Shown in pieces: positions 1 through 12,469 of a DNA stretch of 64,000 nt (its first letter is position 1; each line of letters opens with the position of its first letter). Location: the NCBI RefSeq assembly GCF_002099425.1, contig NW_018344037.1:4642001-4706000 (forward strand), written 5' to 3'. The notes beneath the pieces are model-generated. The model worked only from the letters and a program-made list of their open reading frames with translations. It was not told the origin of the DNA and did not search any database. Position numbers and translations under genes: made by a program. Source of the stretch: Phascolarctos cinereus. Taxonomy: Eukaryota; Chordata; Mammalia; Diprotodontia; Phascolarctidae.

Positions 1-137
1 GAAGACATCCTGATGAATCCTCTGCTGACAACACTCATTGATCTACATAATTTAGGTTGGAGTCTACATAACTACTCATCTAGTCATCTATATGATATCT
101 ATAGATGATCTAGAAATCATCTACCTTACTGTTTATC

Positions 138-278
138 TTATTAATGAAGAAAACATAGCCTAGAGAGGTAATAGGTCATGCTATAAATCATACAGGTACT
201 AACTTGGTAGGTACAGGACTCAAATCCAGCTCCTCTGACTCCAAGGTCAGTAATATTTTCACTGTACCATGAGACTTG
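138..278 (-). repeat. MIR/THER-like SINE fragment
   Basis: Read on the minus strand this has the MIR-type layout: a tRNA-like head around 'ggtacagtg', a 'gagtcagagg' block and the 'ggatttgag' B-box region. It is well diverged and lacks a clear 3' tail. Assigned from pattern memory. Confidence 0.6.
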
Positions 279-344
279 TAGGAAATCTTCTCTGATGGTT
301 CCTGATAGGGAGACAGGAGAGAAATTTTATATCATTTAACACAT

Positions 345-735
345 ATGAATTAACTGTCTACTCTGTCCAAGGCACTATGTTAAACTTGGGATATACAGAT
401 GAAAATGAAACAGTCCCCGCCTTCAAAATATTGCATTCTAATGTAGGATAATGGATATACAAATAAGTATATGATGTGTAATAATAATGCAAAGCAATTT
501 CCTGTGGGAGAGAGATTTAATTATTGAGGCAGGTGGAAGGTCCAGGAAAGGCCTCATGCAAGAGATGGCAACTGAACTGTTTTATAAAGGAAGCTTATGA
601 AGGGGAGATGAGGAAGAAGTACATTCCTTTCATGTGGGACCATTTGTTCAAAGGCATGGAGACAGGATATGAAATATTATTCACAAGAAACAAAGTAAAC
701 CCGTTTGACTGGAATTCGGCGTGCATATTATAATG
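345..735 (-). repeat. L2 LINE 3' region fragment
   Basis: The plus strand reads as the reverse of an L2 3' end: a 'caaggcactatgttaaact' block, then 'agtccccgccttcaaaata', then a segment like the 'ggaaggcctc' and 'gcattccaggca' parts of L2 further upstream. Very diverged, so the ends are approximate. The 69-74 aa open frames here are not proteins of their own. Confidence 0.6.
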
Positions 736-1559
736 CCTCTTATGGGGAAGGATAATTACTAGTCTAAAGATCCTCAGAGTAAAGGACTGCAAAGATGACC
801 TAGGGATTGGATGTGGCAAATGTCAGGTTTAAGAAAGTTTGGGTATCTTTCTGGAGTTGGAGAAACACAGAAGAAAAAAAGAGTAGAAGATTGAGATGAC
901 CAGAGGCCCAATATTACGATTTTTTTAAAATTTTGTGTCAATATGCCTATTACAAATGTACAGTTTCTTATCCATAACAAAGCAAATATTTTGTCACGGT
1001 CAAAGATCATGAGACACTAGGATTTATCAGGCAGACAGAAATCAAATAGTATATACAAAGAATATAGAAAAAGGGGGTATAGAGTGGATTCCAGGGATCA
1101 ATAATGGCCTTCAGTTGTGACCTGAAATACAAAATGTAAAAGTTCTCAACTTTGCCATCAAGCAGGATTGTTTTAGATATTAGTTGCCATGAATGGAGAT
1201 GATCTCCAGAACAACAAACTTATTAAAAGAAAGGGGAACTTTTCTAATGATATGGCTAAGTTCTGTTTCACAGGTACAAAGACTGGCAAAGATACGGAAA
1301 AGTTGGCTAAGTCTTGATTTCCCTCAGGTAAATTATAACTTTGAAAACTTTGAAAATTATAATTTTGAAAACTAGCTTCCTTGTTTATTTGTGTATGTGT
1401 GTGGGAAGGTGATATATAAAGAATTCTGTGTATACATCTACCATTTAAATGTACATACCATTGTGTCAGGGTATAGTGCAGGTTAGAAAAAATTCCCACA
1501 TCTAATATGTTAAAAATATATGTATTAATTTGTTCCTTTTTTCCATCAAATCTTTGTCA
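736..1559. other. unassigned non-coding stretch
   Basis: I recognise no gene, RNA or repeat here. It may hold more L2-like sequence up to about 910, too weak to call. Confidence 0.5.
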
Positions 1560-1790
1560 AGAGGTAAGAAGCACATTTCATTAGGAATCTTCTGGAATCA
1601 TGGTTTCTTATTACATGGTTTAGATTTCATAAGATTTTTGCAGTTATTTGGTGTTGTTATAGTATGAATTGTTCTTATGTTTCTCCTCACTTCACTCTGC
1701 ATCAGTTCAAGGAAGTTTTCCCAGGTTTCTCTGAAATGTTCCCGTTATCATTTCTTTCAGAACAATAGTATTACAGTCAATCCACAGCCC
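1560..1790 (-). mobile_element. L1 3' end fragment (antisense)
   Basis: The minus strand matches the end of marsupial L1 ORF2 and the start of its 3' UTR: the block read here as 'cttcactctgcatcag' is the reverse of the 'gagtgaagtgagcagaac' stretch seen in other L1 tails of this window (compare 30765-30785). Truncated at both ends. Confidence 0.65.
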
Positions 1791-3640
1791 ATTTTGAAGC
1801 CAGGCTCTGCGCACTTTTGGAGACAATGTCTCTGGTCCTGTTTTGTACCCTATGGCAGCTTGATGCTACTTTCTTTGAGTATTGAATGTCATATTTTGTG
1901 ACGATCTCAGAATAGTAGAATTTGCCCAATAACTTCAATGGGCATTTGTGCATTTGAGTTTGTTGTACATTGAAGTTACATCATATGGAGCAAAGTTTAA
2001 TGAAGGGTGAAGTTTATTGATGATCATCCTGGTCACAATTTTGCAAACTTTTCACCTGGTTTTGAATATGAGTAACACTTCTGTGAGCTTTCCCTTTGTT
2101 GGAGATCTAGAAGATTGCTGTCAGATTCAAGGACAGTCACCTAATTGGAAGTCTTGACAGCTTCTGTGACAAAATTTCAGGCTCACCTTCATACTGAGAA
2201 CCACACACTGTTTATTCTGTTGCAGGTTACAGACTGGATTTTGTACTACATGTGAGACCTTGCTCTACTTCTAAAGTCAGAGTCATAGAACTTCTACTTA
2301 CATCTGTAGTTCTTTGATGCTCAGCCCCAGACCATAACTACTCCTTGCCACCTCTAGGCACAAGACCCTCCTCAGTTGGCACTGGTACCTGAATCCCATT
2401 GCTTGGGTATGAATTACAGAGTTGCCAGTTGGAACATATTTCTGTCCCCTGCAGCAGCTGCTGATCATCTTGCCCTAATGCATGCCTAAACAGCCTTGAT
2501 TAGTCCCTATACTGGGAGTCTCCAGAAGGTATTCTACTGGCTATATTGTGGTTAGTGTCCACAGACCTCTCTGCCTATTTCTCTATGTTGATCTGGGTTT
2601 GGGGAAAATGTTTTACTGTGATTTTTTTCCCCTTGGACTTCCTGATAAGGACTCAATCTTGTGTGTTTTCTGGATCTTTGTGAAGTAGTTATGGGAGGAA
2701 GGGTTGGGCTTTAATGCCCACTTTGTCAAGTTGGTAAGTCTCCTATTATATGGTTTTCTTTTTATTTTAAATCAAATTGTAGAAACAAGATTTATGGTTC
2801 CATATGCAATCATATTTTGCTATCACACTTTTTAAAAAGAAATGCTCATTTTTAATCTTGAGAATTTTTTTAAAAATATGTTTTATGCTGTCTTTCAGTG
2901 CATATCATATCTATCACATTCTAACTCTACATCTAAAGAAAACTTTTGATTTTTCCTTGGAGAAAAACGAACCATATTTCCCAGCTTGCTTGTATTTGCA
3001 TCTGTGATCATCTTCTATTCAGGTCACCAAATACTAATTAGTTGTAAGCTCATCAATTTCTTAATAAAGGTATCCTAATCAATATTCTTCATGACTCATG
3101 TTGGCCCACAAGCTGAAATTAATTTAGTATTGACCTTTGAACTTATACTATTTATGAGTAATTTAAGGGAGATACCCAAGGATCTCATTTTATTATGTTT
3201 CTTCCTATCTTTGGATGGACAATAAAATTAATTATGACAAAATTTTTCGAGCCTTTCTGAGAATAACCTCTGAAATTTCTTTCCATTTAGCCACAATATC
3301 ACATCTTACGGTTTCATTAATGATGAAAATGTCAAACATATACTTTTTTCAGTTGTCCTTTGTAGGAACTCAATGATCATTGCAGAAGGATCTCATATTC
3401 AACATGGCAAGAGTTTATGGTATGATTTTTAGCATGTTCTACCCTTTTCCCCCACACGACTCTGATACTGTCACAACAAAGTCATTAGGGATAAAACTTT
3501 TGTGGATTCCTTGCACATAGTAACTGCTTGGTCATTGTTTGGGCTCTGATAGCTCAGAGTGAGTGTAAATAGCAATTGTTTCTGTTTTGGCCAGAAATCC
3601 TGAAGGTGTTCCCCTCCCAGATTGATTTTTGTTTGATTGT
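1791..3640. other. unassigned stretch, possibly repeat-derived in part
   Basis: Starts at the edge of an antisense L1 tail. The part to about 2740 is richer in G+C than its surroundings and could be an antisense L1 5' UTR or another old repeat, but I cannot match it. From 2750 to 3640 I see AT-rich sequence with no gene. Confidence 0.35.
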
Positions 3641-3644
3641 TTCT

Positions 3645-3957
3645 TTTTGACTAAGTAAAAGAGGCTATTTTTTGGGCCTCATTTCTTACCTAGCCTCAAT
3701 CACTGAGTGGATGTTGCCTCAGTCAAACTGAGACTGGGAAAGGCTTTAGCTTAAAAAGGCCCAGGTCTCCCACTGCATCCTGAGCCATCTCTAATCATCC
3801 TAAACTATATCTTTCCACTGGATCCAGGTGGCTCCTGAGGAGAGAGAGTGAAGCTGGTGGTTTTGCACAGCCCTCCCTAACTTAAGTCCAATTCACTTGC
3901 AAGTCACGTCACAACCTTCCTGATGTCATGGTCCTCTTCAAGAATGAAAGACAAACA
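3645..3957 (-). repeat. unassigned interspersed repeat X, copy 1
   Basis: Reverse-strand copy of a family also present at 38317-38848 and 57428-57605. Shared landmarks on the minus strand are 'tgtctttcattcttgaaga', 'ggaccatgacatc', 'gaattggacttaagt' and 'cagcttcactctct'. I recognise this as a recurrent marsupial repeat but cannot give its family name. No poly-A tail is visible. Confidence 0.6.
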
Positions 3958-4752
3958 ATGAACAAATAAGGAACTGCTTAATACATTTTTGTAGCATTAA
4001 ATGGGTGTTTATGTCTTCCATCTTTTTTTAATGTTAAACTAGGTCATGGAGCTAATTTCTTTGTGTTTCCAAGTGATGCCTTAAAGTTTAATTTAACAGC
4101 TTTAAAAATAGGAAAAATCAAGATACTTATTATGTATCAGTATCAATATATACATAACTCTGAAGATATGTCCTGGCCCTATGATTCATTCACTTAAGGT
4201 ACTGAGCCAGAAAGAAACATGAATTTCAAATTCACATATTGACCTTGGTATAAAATGCTTCAGTGAACTGTGAGTATGTTCACCATAGTTTTGATAGATA
4301 CAAGATATTCCACAATTGAGACAGGACCTAGTTCTACATGATTCTCTTTATGCTGTGATTACTAACACTACATTACATGAAGTGGCTGATTTTAATTTTT
4401 GTTAATGCCTATGAATATAAAATAACTCCCCCCCTTTCATTTAGTAATTCCCTATTTTGCCTCTACACAGTTATTCATTAGGGTGCTGAAGAGGATGAAA
4501 AGGATGAGAAAACAACATAAAAAAGCGTAAAATGCATCCTCATCATTCCACTAAAATTCAGCTGTCTTTGCATTGAAATATATCATAGGGAAAAGATTGC
4601 AAAGTCTTTCTATTAGCAAGATGCTTCACACTTTAAATCCCTTGCCTACATTTCTCAAAAATAGCTTTTAGAAAACCTCCTCATATGCAAAAGTGTTTCT
4701 TTTAAGCATGATCCGAGACCTTCAGGAACTTAGTACCTTTTAATTTGAATAA

Positions 4753-4885
4753 ACCTCAGACATTTGCTGTGTGACCTTGGGCAAGTCCCTTTACCCTATT
4801 TGCCTCAGTTTCCTTATCTGTAAAATGAGCAGAAGATGGAAATGGCAAACTACTCTGGCATCTTTGTCAAGAAAACCCCAAATGG
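4753..4885 (+). repeat. MAR1-like CORE-SINE, 3' part
   Basis: Contains the B-box side ('ctgtgtgaccttgggcaagt'), the CORE ('cctcagtttccttatctgt') and the RTE-like tail ('aaatggcaaactactc', 'gtcaagaaaaccccaaatgg'). The 5' tRNA-like head is missing. Confidence 0.8.
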
Positions 4886-4887
4886 GC

Positions 4888-5008
4888 TTATAAAAGTGAA
4901 AACTGAGGCACATAGAATTGTCTCATCTAGATTTGGGTACCTAGTGCCAAGGCTAGGATTCAAGCTGAGATATGGCTCTTCCCAAATACACTCCACTACA
5001 GCAAACAA
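4888..5008 (-). repeat. MIR-like SINE fragment
   Basis: Plus strand shows the reversed CORE ('aaactgaggcacatagaa') followed by the reversed tRNA-like part ('ggattcaagctgagatatgg'). It directly follows the MAR1 piece in opposite orientation. Confidence 0.5.
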
Positions 5009-5234
5009 CCTCTTTGACAATCATTGGAATGATTTTATATTAATTTAGAACAAAATTAAAACAACAACATTCAGAGACATGAAATGGGATTAAAATTTAG
5101 TAATGTCCTAACAGAACAATATGAAGCAATGTTTCAAACTATCAAACGGTCATTCTTATTTGGTCACTTTTAAATTTTTTTGTATATGTGTTGTTTTTTT
5201 TTTTTTAACTCAGACCCATGATTCCATCTGTTTG

Positions 5235-5402
5235 GGATACTGACACTATGAAAACAACCTACACAGATGCAAATTCGAAACTTCTCTGTAACGAATAATC
5301 AGAGCATTGTCTAAGGCATTGAAAAATTAAGTGATCTAACCATGGACTCACAGGTAGCAAATATCAGAGGCAAGATTTGAACCAAGCTCTTCCTGTTTTT
5401 AA
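5235..5402 (-). repeat. MIR3-like SINE (antisense)
   Basis: Has the pattern 'gatgcaaattcgaaacttct ... taagtgatctaaccatgga ... ggcaagatttgaacc', the same arrangement as the copy at 43650-43860. Diverged. Confidence 0.6.
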
Positions 5403-6600
5403 AGATGATCGGCACAAATGAGGGCAATCTATTCCAATGGACAAACTAACTGAATAAGATAAGATACTAATTAAATTAATCTATTACTAGCAGCATTTAA
5501 CTTACAAAAATGATATGGAATCAGACTTAATTTGAATATTGAAATAGCTTTTGTGACAAAGCATCAAAATGTGTTTGGCTAAAATATAGTGCAATAGCAA
5601 TCACATTATTTAGACAACTGCCAATCTTTGTGCTTAATGAAAATTAGGCTATCTATGCTCCACTCAAGAAGATAAATGGTATTGAGATTATTCAAAGTAG
5701 CACAATAAATGTCAGACTTACAGTATGTATTGTTGGTAGATGTTCCAAAATATTCAAATTATTTCAACAAATTTTAGTGTGCTAATTATTTATTTCAATG
5801 GACAGATAGTCCAATTACAGAGTTCACTGTGAAAATATGCATTTTAAAAAATCATTAAGTTGGTTTAATCATCTTTAACACTAATATAGAAGGTTCTCAA
5901 CTAATTAGGTTTACTATCTAATTAGTGATTACAGGGAAATTCTAATTTTTATCAAAATATAAGGGGCAATATCTTATATATACATCCTGACACAAATGTG
6001 AAAACATTGCATGTATGGTTGAGAATAAAGTTCATTATAGGGTGCTACTTGTGACCTCAAGAATTCTTTAAATCAGCTGGTTGTCAGAAGCCATTTTACG
6101 CTTGGTTTACTCAATCACTAGTCAATTATCATTAAATAGAAAATGTTATTTTAAAGAACAAACTCCTGAGTTCATCAAATCAAGTGGTATCAAAAATATC
6201 TGGCTAGAGTTGCAGTATTAAATAAGAAGTGACTATCCCCTTTGTTAAATTCTGAAATAGAACAAGAATGAGAGAAAATCAAGTGAATTTGCTTACTTTT
6301 GTAGTGCCTAATTTTGAAATAACTGATCTTTTCTTTAAATCTAAATTTATTTTATACACACTTATTCATATGTACGTGCGTATGTATGTGTGCATGTATG
6401 TAACTATGTATATCCTGTTTATGAGCCTTGTTTTAATTTATTTCTAAACTCATTTCATTTCCCTCTTTAATTCTTTATAGTGTCTTTATAATGTCTTTTC
6501 CTCTGTGCAGTATAGATACACTTTTAAAAAAAGAAAAGAAAAAAATTGTAAGTCACTGTATCACCAAAAAAAAAAAAGACATTCATTCTATATTCAGAGA
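5403..6600. other. unassigned AT-rich stretch
   Basis: No gene, RNA or repeat that I recognise. Confidence 0.5.
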
Positions 6601-6606
6601 TATAAC

Positions 6607-6770
6607 TCTCTCTCTCTGTCTTTCTCTCATATATATGTATATGGATATATATATATGATATGCATATATATCATATATAGTATGTATTCCACTTCCTAGA
6701 ATATGTATGTATGTATGTGTGTGCACATATACATACACATATGTACATATATATATATATATATATATTC
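6607..6770. repeat. compound microsatellite (CT)n/(TA)n/(TATG)n
   Basis: Short runs of CT, ATAT and GTAT follow each other. The open frames of tyrosine/isoleucine repeats on both strands come from this run and are not genes. Confidence 0.9.
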
Positions 6771-6789
6771 TCTCAGAAGTTATATTTGT

Positions 6790-7400
6790 CTGCAAATAAT
6801 TAATGTCATTCCTAAGGATTAAAAACTGTTTTGAAATATTTAAATATCTCTGAAGAATGAGTAATCAGCTGTATCTGATATTATGCGCTTTAATTGCCAA
6901 TGGCATGAATAATATCATTTGTATTTATAACATTAAAAATGTTACCATCTGTCATACAAACAGTAGGAGGCCAGCCTACAGTATTCATAATATGATTCAT
7001 TTTTATTGAAATTAATCTTATGGTTAATTGTAGTATGAAATGTTTTATGGAAATGCACCAATTCTTTAGAGACCCTTACAGAACAGAAAAATTGCTAATC
7101 AGTTCTTTTCTTTATTCTTTTCCTTTTTTTTTCTATTTGTTTTTGGTTTTGTTCTGTTTCCCTTATCTCTTAAAGTAAAGATATGTAGTTTTGGCTACGC
7201 AGTGGCAGGAAGAGACATGGAAAATCCTTAGAAATTTTAGATAGAACTATGATGCTGTCAGAAATACAGGCAGACATTTAGGATACCATATATTGAATGT
7301 CCACTTCATATAAAGCTTTTTGCAAAGCAGGGTGAAAGGAAAGGAAAGAAGCATAAAACAATCTTTTCTTTTAATTTGTTTTAACTTTTCTTTAGGTTGT
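6790..7400. other. unassigned AT-rich stretch
   Basis: No gene or clear repeat seen. Confidence 0.5.
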
Positions 7401-7424
7401 AGATTTTACAATGTATGCTATACC

Positions 7425-7546
7425 CTTATATGTATATGTCTATGCATATACACATGTGTATATACACATTTTATACTTATTTACAATTATTATATACATA
7501 TGCATATAAATATGTTTGTGCATGCATACATACATATATGTGTGTG

Positions 7547-7617
<71 letters not shown>

Positions 7618-7650
7618 GGATATACATGCATAGATACACACATACACACA
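7425..7650. repeat. compound microsatellite with (CA)n core
   Basis: TATA/TACA-rich flanks surround an unbroken (CA)n of about 24 units at 7559-7606. The five overlapping open frames here (His-Thr, Cys-Val and Tyr-Ile repeats) are products of the repeat. Confidence 0.95.
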
Positions 7651-7654
7651 TTCA

Positions 7655-7758
7655 TACATAGCTCAAATCCCAGCTTACCACTGAAGATTATCTTCTGACT
7701 TTGGCTAAACTACTTAATATCTGAGTTTCAATTTGCTTATTTATAAAATTAGAGTACT
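7655..7758 (+). repeat. MIR fragment
   Basis: Reads 'ctcaaatcccagcttacca', then 'gactttggctaaactactta', then 'gagtttcaatttgcttattt': the standard MIR order. Diverged and short. Confidence 0.65.
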
Positions 7759-8750
7759 AAACTAATTATTGGGTATTTGTATGTGTGCAGTCTCCACTTC
7801 CTAGAAGTTACATGCATTATCTATATCATCCATGTAACTGTGCATCTTTATGCAGAGATAAAATAAAAATGCTTTCAAAGCCAGATACTAGCCATTGCAT
7901 ATTAATAGAGTAGAACATGCTTAATTTAAATCCCAACTCATTAGTAACTTTTCATAATTTAAGCAGTATTTGTCCAAAATATACTGTTGCTTAGAAAATC
8001 CTTCCATTCTTGTGTAAGTTAAGTAAAACAATGAGTAATTTTCAAAATCTTGCATATTTTTTTCAATTTTAGGGGGCAAATAATTGATAGGTGAATTTTT
8101 TAAAAATGAGCTTAACTATTCATTAATACAAGTCTCTAAAGAACTCTTTAATACATGATTTCAATGAATAAGTAGAAAAAAAGAATAAACAAATGAGCTG
8201 TCAATTTGTTTGTGAATTGTGATATGCACTCTATTTGAAATTGTAAAATGAAATTTCTTAAACCATTTCATATAACACTTCACATTTTTCTCTCTGTCCA
8301 TGGATTTGTCATTTTTTTTAAAAAAAGTTTTGTGATAGAAACAGGTGGAATATTAAACAAAGCACTGCATAACAAAAAAAAGCTAAGGATGATACTTTTT
8401 GATAGATTAGCATATATGATGTATAATAAATTGAGATTTTAAACATCCTCAACAATATTCATAATGAGGCTAGCTAGACCGACAAGATGGGATTTTTCAA
8501 AATTGTATAATAAATATTGAATGTTGGTTCAAAGAATTAATTACAAATCTACAGGGGGTGTCCAGACCCACCTTCCCTAGCACAATTATGGCCTATCAGT
8601 TGGTAAGGGGAGCTACAATTACTGCTATTGACACATTCAACAAAATGGATTAAAAAAATTATTATCTCAACAATTAACACTCCATATATCCACCCCATAA
8701 ATGTACAATAATCATTTTAGGAATATAAAGAGCTTTATAGGATAATTTTT
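7759..8750. other. unassigned AT-rich stretch
   Basis: No gene, RNA or repeat that I recognise. Confidence 0.5.
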
Positions 8751-8754
8751 CTAA

Positions 8755-8890
8755 TATTCTAACTTTATAGGTGAAGAAATTGAGGCCCTGAAATGTTAAA
8801 TGGCTTGGCCAATGTTACAATGTAACCTCCCATAGTGGAGCTAGGATTCAAATCCATTTCCTTCAACTCCAAATTCAATAATGTGGAGAA
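8755..8890 (-). repeat. MIR-like SINE (antisense)
   Basis: Reversed CORE ('gaagaaattgaggccctgaa'), reversed B-box side ('ggcttggccaatgttacaat') and reversed A-box side ('ggattcaaatccatttcctt'). Confidence 0.65.
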
Positions 8891-10540
8891 GGTAGATGGA
8901 TCCATGCCCTTTGAATTTAGAAGAACTATCTGCTCTTCAGAAAAGTGACCTGTGAGCCCAAACCCCCAGGCTGTATTTTGTTTTGCTCTCTATTGATGAC
9001 CACAGGATGAAGAAGAATGATTATATCTGTAAGGAGTCCTCCAAATCTTAGGCATTTCCTGCCAACACAGGGAATTCTGCTAAAACCAACCACAGAGGCT
9101 TTGCTACTGAACCAACCTATCTTTATTAATGCACTAACTAATTTTCTGTTTAGTTGGCTACTCACTTTTTGGTTTGCAGTCTTACAGACCTCATGGAAGC
9201 TGAAATTCTGCCTGGGCCTGAAGGAAACCCAGGCAGGGAAACTATCATGATGATAATTCCATCAATGTTCTATAACACATCCTTCAATGTTCTATAACTG
9301 ATTGGTTTAAAAATGTAGGTGATTTAAATGTAGTGTGATTCTTATGCTGTGTTAAAAAAAAAAACGTGTAATCCTGTGGTGGAAGAAGGAAATGTCATTG
9401 CCCTGATAGGAGAGACAAAATCTGAAGCATTGTGACCAGTTCTGTTTCACGAAACACTGATATCCCAGCTTCCATTACTCTCTCCAAAAACAAACAAACA
9501 ACTGAATGTGTTCAAACATAGACAGGATGATCACATCATAGGAATTATAAAGGACATTACCTAAGAATTTTCAAATGGTTGACATTTATAAAGACCTTTC
9601 TAACTTTAAAATTATGTGACTTTAATTCATGCTGAATTTGAAATAGATAAATAAATTTGAAATAAAATGGTTTTATTATAAAGTACAAACTATCTCTGAC
9701 TTTAAAAAAAACTGTTTTTTTTTGTTTATAATACTGCTGTATCCAAAAAAAACCACTACACTCACAGTCTAGATTTTTTTCTTATAATAAAAAGAGTTTA
9801 TTAAAACTAATTGACCATGTTGTTGGATCTGGAAACATATGGAAAATTATATATTGCCACTTTTCCAATAGAGGGGAAGTGTCTTTCATCATTCATTCTG
9901 TGGAACCAAGATTAGACACTGTATATAAATTGGTGTAGGGATAAAAATTTTAGAGACTTAATAAAACAGTAGAAATAAGTTAGCAATGTCAGCACAACTA
10001 ACCTCATTTTGATTTAAGCCTCCATTTTGTGAATTATTTGACTTAATTCTTTTAAGTTTCAATAATAAGACAATCACTCTTATGATATGATTCAGTAAAC
10101 ATAGGTGTTCTTAACCAATAAAGCTATATGATCCCTTTGATAAGACAGCCCATCAACAGAAAAAAATAGAACTAGCTTTACCATAACTTATGTAGTAAAC
10201 TATAAATTTAATTATGTGTTACATAACTTGAGAATTCCTACAGCTAGAAGGATAAAAATACACTAGAAGTCCTAGCTATCATCATTTCCCTTGTTTTTCA
10301 TGTGTTATGGCTGCTTCTATGTTTCCCCAACTTGAGATTCCAAGTATCCTGTGCTCAACTGAGAGCAATGTTCATTGATTGACAGAGAGTTACAGGAAAA
10401 TCACCTGAGAGGAAGACACACAGCCAGTGCCTGGGTAAAGAGAGAAACTTGTCATGAGATGATAATGAAAGAAGTTTACTGTTATCTTTAAAACTCAGGT
10501 TGTTTGTCTGTTCTTACTATTATTTGCTAATTTTTATTAA
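8891..10540. other. unassigned stretch
   Basis: No gene found. The 77-79 aa open frames around 8926-9250 overlap on both strands and resemble nothing I know. The part near 8930-9250 is less AT-rich than its surroundings and could be an old repeat. Confidence 0.45.
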
Positions 10541-10544
10541 TAAA

Positions 10545-10735
10545 GTTTGATTTCTTACATTGAAAAAGTGACAGAAAAAGTTTTAATAATGCAGATTAAA
10601 CTTAAAAATGTTTAATGTGCTCTTTTCTATTTTCAAAGCCTTTTATTAAACATTTACCAGCACATCCCTGCTTCTTACTCTCAAATTTTATGACTATTTT
10701 TTCAAATAAAAGGCTTTGGCAAATTTTAAATAGAA
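10545..10735 (+). repeat. unassigned repeat Y, copy 1
   Basis: Resembles 34780-34922 over about 120 bp: shared order 'aaagtga.aga', 'aatgcagattaaac', 'aaaaatgt', then 'agcac/agcat' and 'tgc'. The right part (10626-10735) also folds on itself: 'caaagccttttatt' at 10636 pairs with 'aataaaaggctttg' near 10706. Family unknown; a small DNA transposon is possible. Confidence 0.4.
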
Positions 10736-11235
10736 GCAAACTAAAGATAATAAAATGAAGCTCTGAATACAAAATTCCCAGTTTAATTGCTTCTTCAACT
10801 AAGTTCCCAGAATCTTTGATATCTTTTTCCTTTCTTTCTTCACATTTCCATACTCTTTCAATTTGTCCTCCCTTATTTGAATTTAAGTGGAAAATACTTC
10901 CAAACTTTTATTTCCTAGTTTATTTATTTAATTTGTGGTGCTTTATTCTCTGGAATATCATCAGGTCACAAACTATTCCAATATGCTTGACACATCATAT
11001 CAATGTACTTTGTTTTGGAATGTTCTCTGCTTCATCCACAGCAATAGTTCTATACCCACATGATTTGGGCTCAAAATCTGACTCTAATACCATGCCTAAA
11101 ACCTTTGGAAACATGCCAGACACTACTAAACTTTTGAGAAATATTAGGTCATTTAATAATTTTTGGCACCACAAAAAGCTGCGATAATTTTTTAAAGATA
11201 GTCAACAGACAAGTAATTTTTAGTAACTTTTTGTA
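10736..11235. other. unassigned stretch
   Basis: Contains a 123-codon open frame (10816-11187) with no recognisable motif and ordinary AT-rich composition; I do not regard it as a gene. Confidence 0.45.
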
Positions 11236-11239
11236 TAGA

Positions 11240-11590
11240 ATGATTTTGTATCTAATTCTAATTTGCTTTCCAGAATGGCTGTAGCCATTCACAGATCCAC
11301 TAACAGTGCATCAGTTTGCCTATTTTCCCACAGCTAGCCCCTCTAATATTTACTTCCCCCCCTTTTTTGGACGTAAGTAGAAACATCTGAGTTGTTTTAA
11401 TTTTCATTTCTTTAATTATTAGTGATTTGGAACATTTTTAAAAAAATGTGTAGCTATCCATGATTTCCTCCCTTGATTGACCTGATTGCTCCTAATACAA
11501 GCATTTATCAATTGGAGTATTGAAATATTTTTCTTAGAAGTTTGGATCTACTCCTTATAAAGCTTGGAATTGAGACCTTACATCTTGTAT
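11240..11590 (-). mobile_element. L1 ORF2 3' region fragment (antisense)
   Basis: The plus strand has the reverse of the L1 ORF2 end: 'gctttccagaatggctgtag', 'aacagtgcatcagtttgcct', and further right 'catttatcaattgg', as in the reverse of 30190-30460. Old and gapped. Separate from the larger antisense L1 that starts near 12470. Confidence 0.7.
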
Positions 11591-11794
11591 GAGATAAGAC
11601 AAATTGACATGTGACCTAGATATAAAAGATCGCATAATAAACTAATTAGACAAACCTGAAAAAATACCTGTCAGATCTATAGATATAAAAAGTTATTACT
11701 TCTTTAGAGTTTTATGTTGCGGTTTAAAATTTGTCTTTTCTTCAGCTAGCATTTATAAGGAGATACGGTGAAACGGTCAGGTAAGTTCTGTAAT

Positions 11795-11985
11795 CTATAG
11801 TGGTGCTGGACCTGTAGTGAAAACACCTTGACTCAAATTTTGCTGAAACCATCACTTTGTGATTCCAGAACAGGCATTTAACCTGTTTGTGTTTCAGATT
11901 TTTCATCTATAAAATTTGGAGGCGATATTAGATAACCTTTCACAAACCTTGATCATTTAATTTTATGATCCTATGATACTTATTT
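11795..11985 (+). repeat. MIR/THER-like SINE
   Basis: Head 'tggtgctggacctgtag', middle 'gactcaaattttgctg', CORE 'gtgtttcagatttttcatct' and an L2-like end 'tatgatcctatgata'. Confidence 0.6.
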
Positions 11986-12469
11986 TCCTAAATTGAAATC
12001 AATTTTTTCTCAAGAACATTAATCAATTCTTATTGCATTTTAGTTTCTCTCTTAATGTTTGTTAAATTAAATTACATTAATCTGCTTTTCTGTTTTTTTC
12101 TTTTCTTTGTTCAGTACTAGACAGTTTTGATTAAAAAAAATTCTTAGACTATGCTTTCAAGGATGAAAGTGCAAAATTCAATTCATCAGCCTTTCTATTG
12201 AGTGTGAAATGCAATAATTTGCTTCCTTTTTATGTAATTTTATCATAATTTTGTCTGTTCAACAAAGAAATACCATTTCAATTTGATAAATATTACATTA
12301 GATATATGTTTTCATTTTTTATTATGTCAGTATCACCCAAACATGAGGATTAAAATGTCTTCTCATTATTTAAGTTATGCTAAATACATCCATAAATATA
12401 TATATACACATATGTATTTCTTTTTATTTCTCTTTAAAATAAATATTTATGGCTCTGATTCTTAAAATC

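Noticed and set aside
9780-9960. Possible promoter or repeat edge near a 'tataataaaaagagtttatt' stretch
   Set aside because: Such AT-rich motifs are expected by chance here and no gene lies downstream.
10816-11187. 123-codon open frame
   Set aside because: Hydrophobic, low-information sequence with no motif; not supported as a gene.
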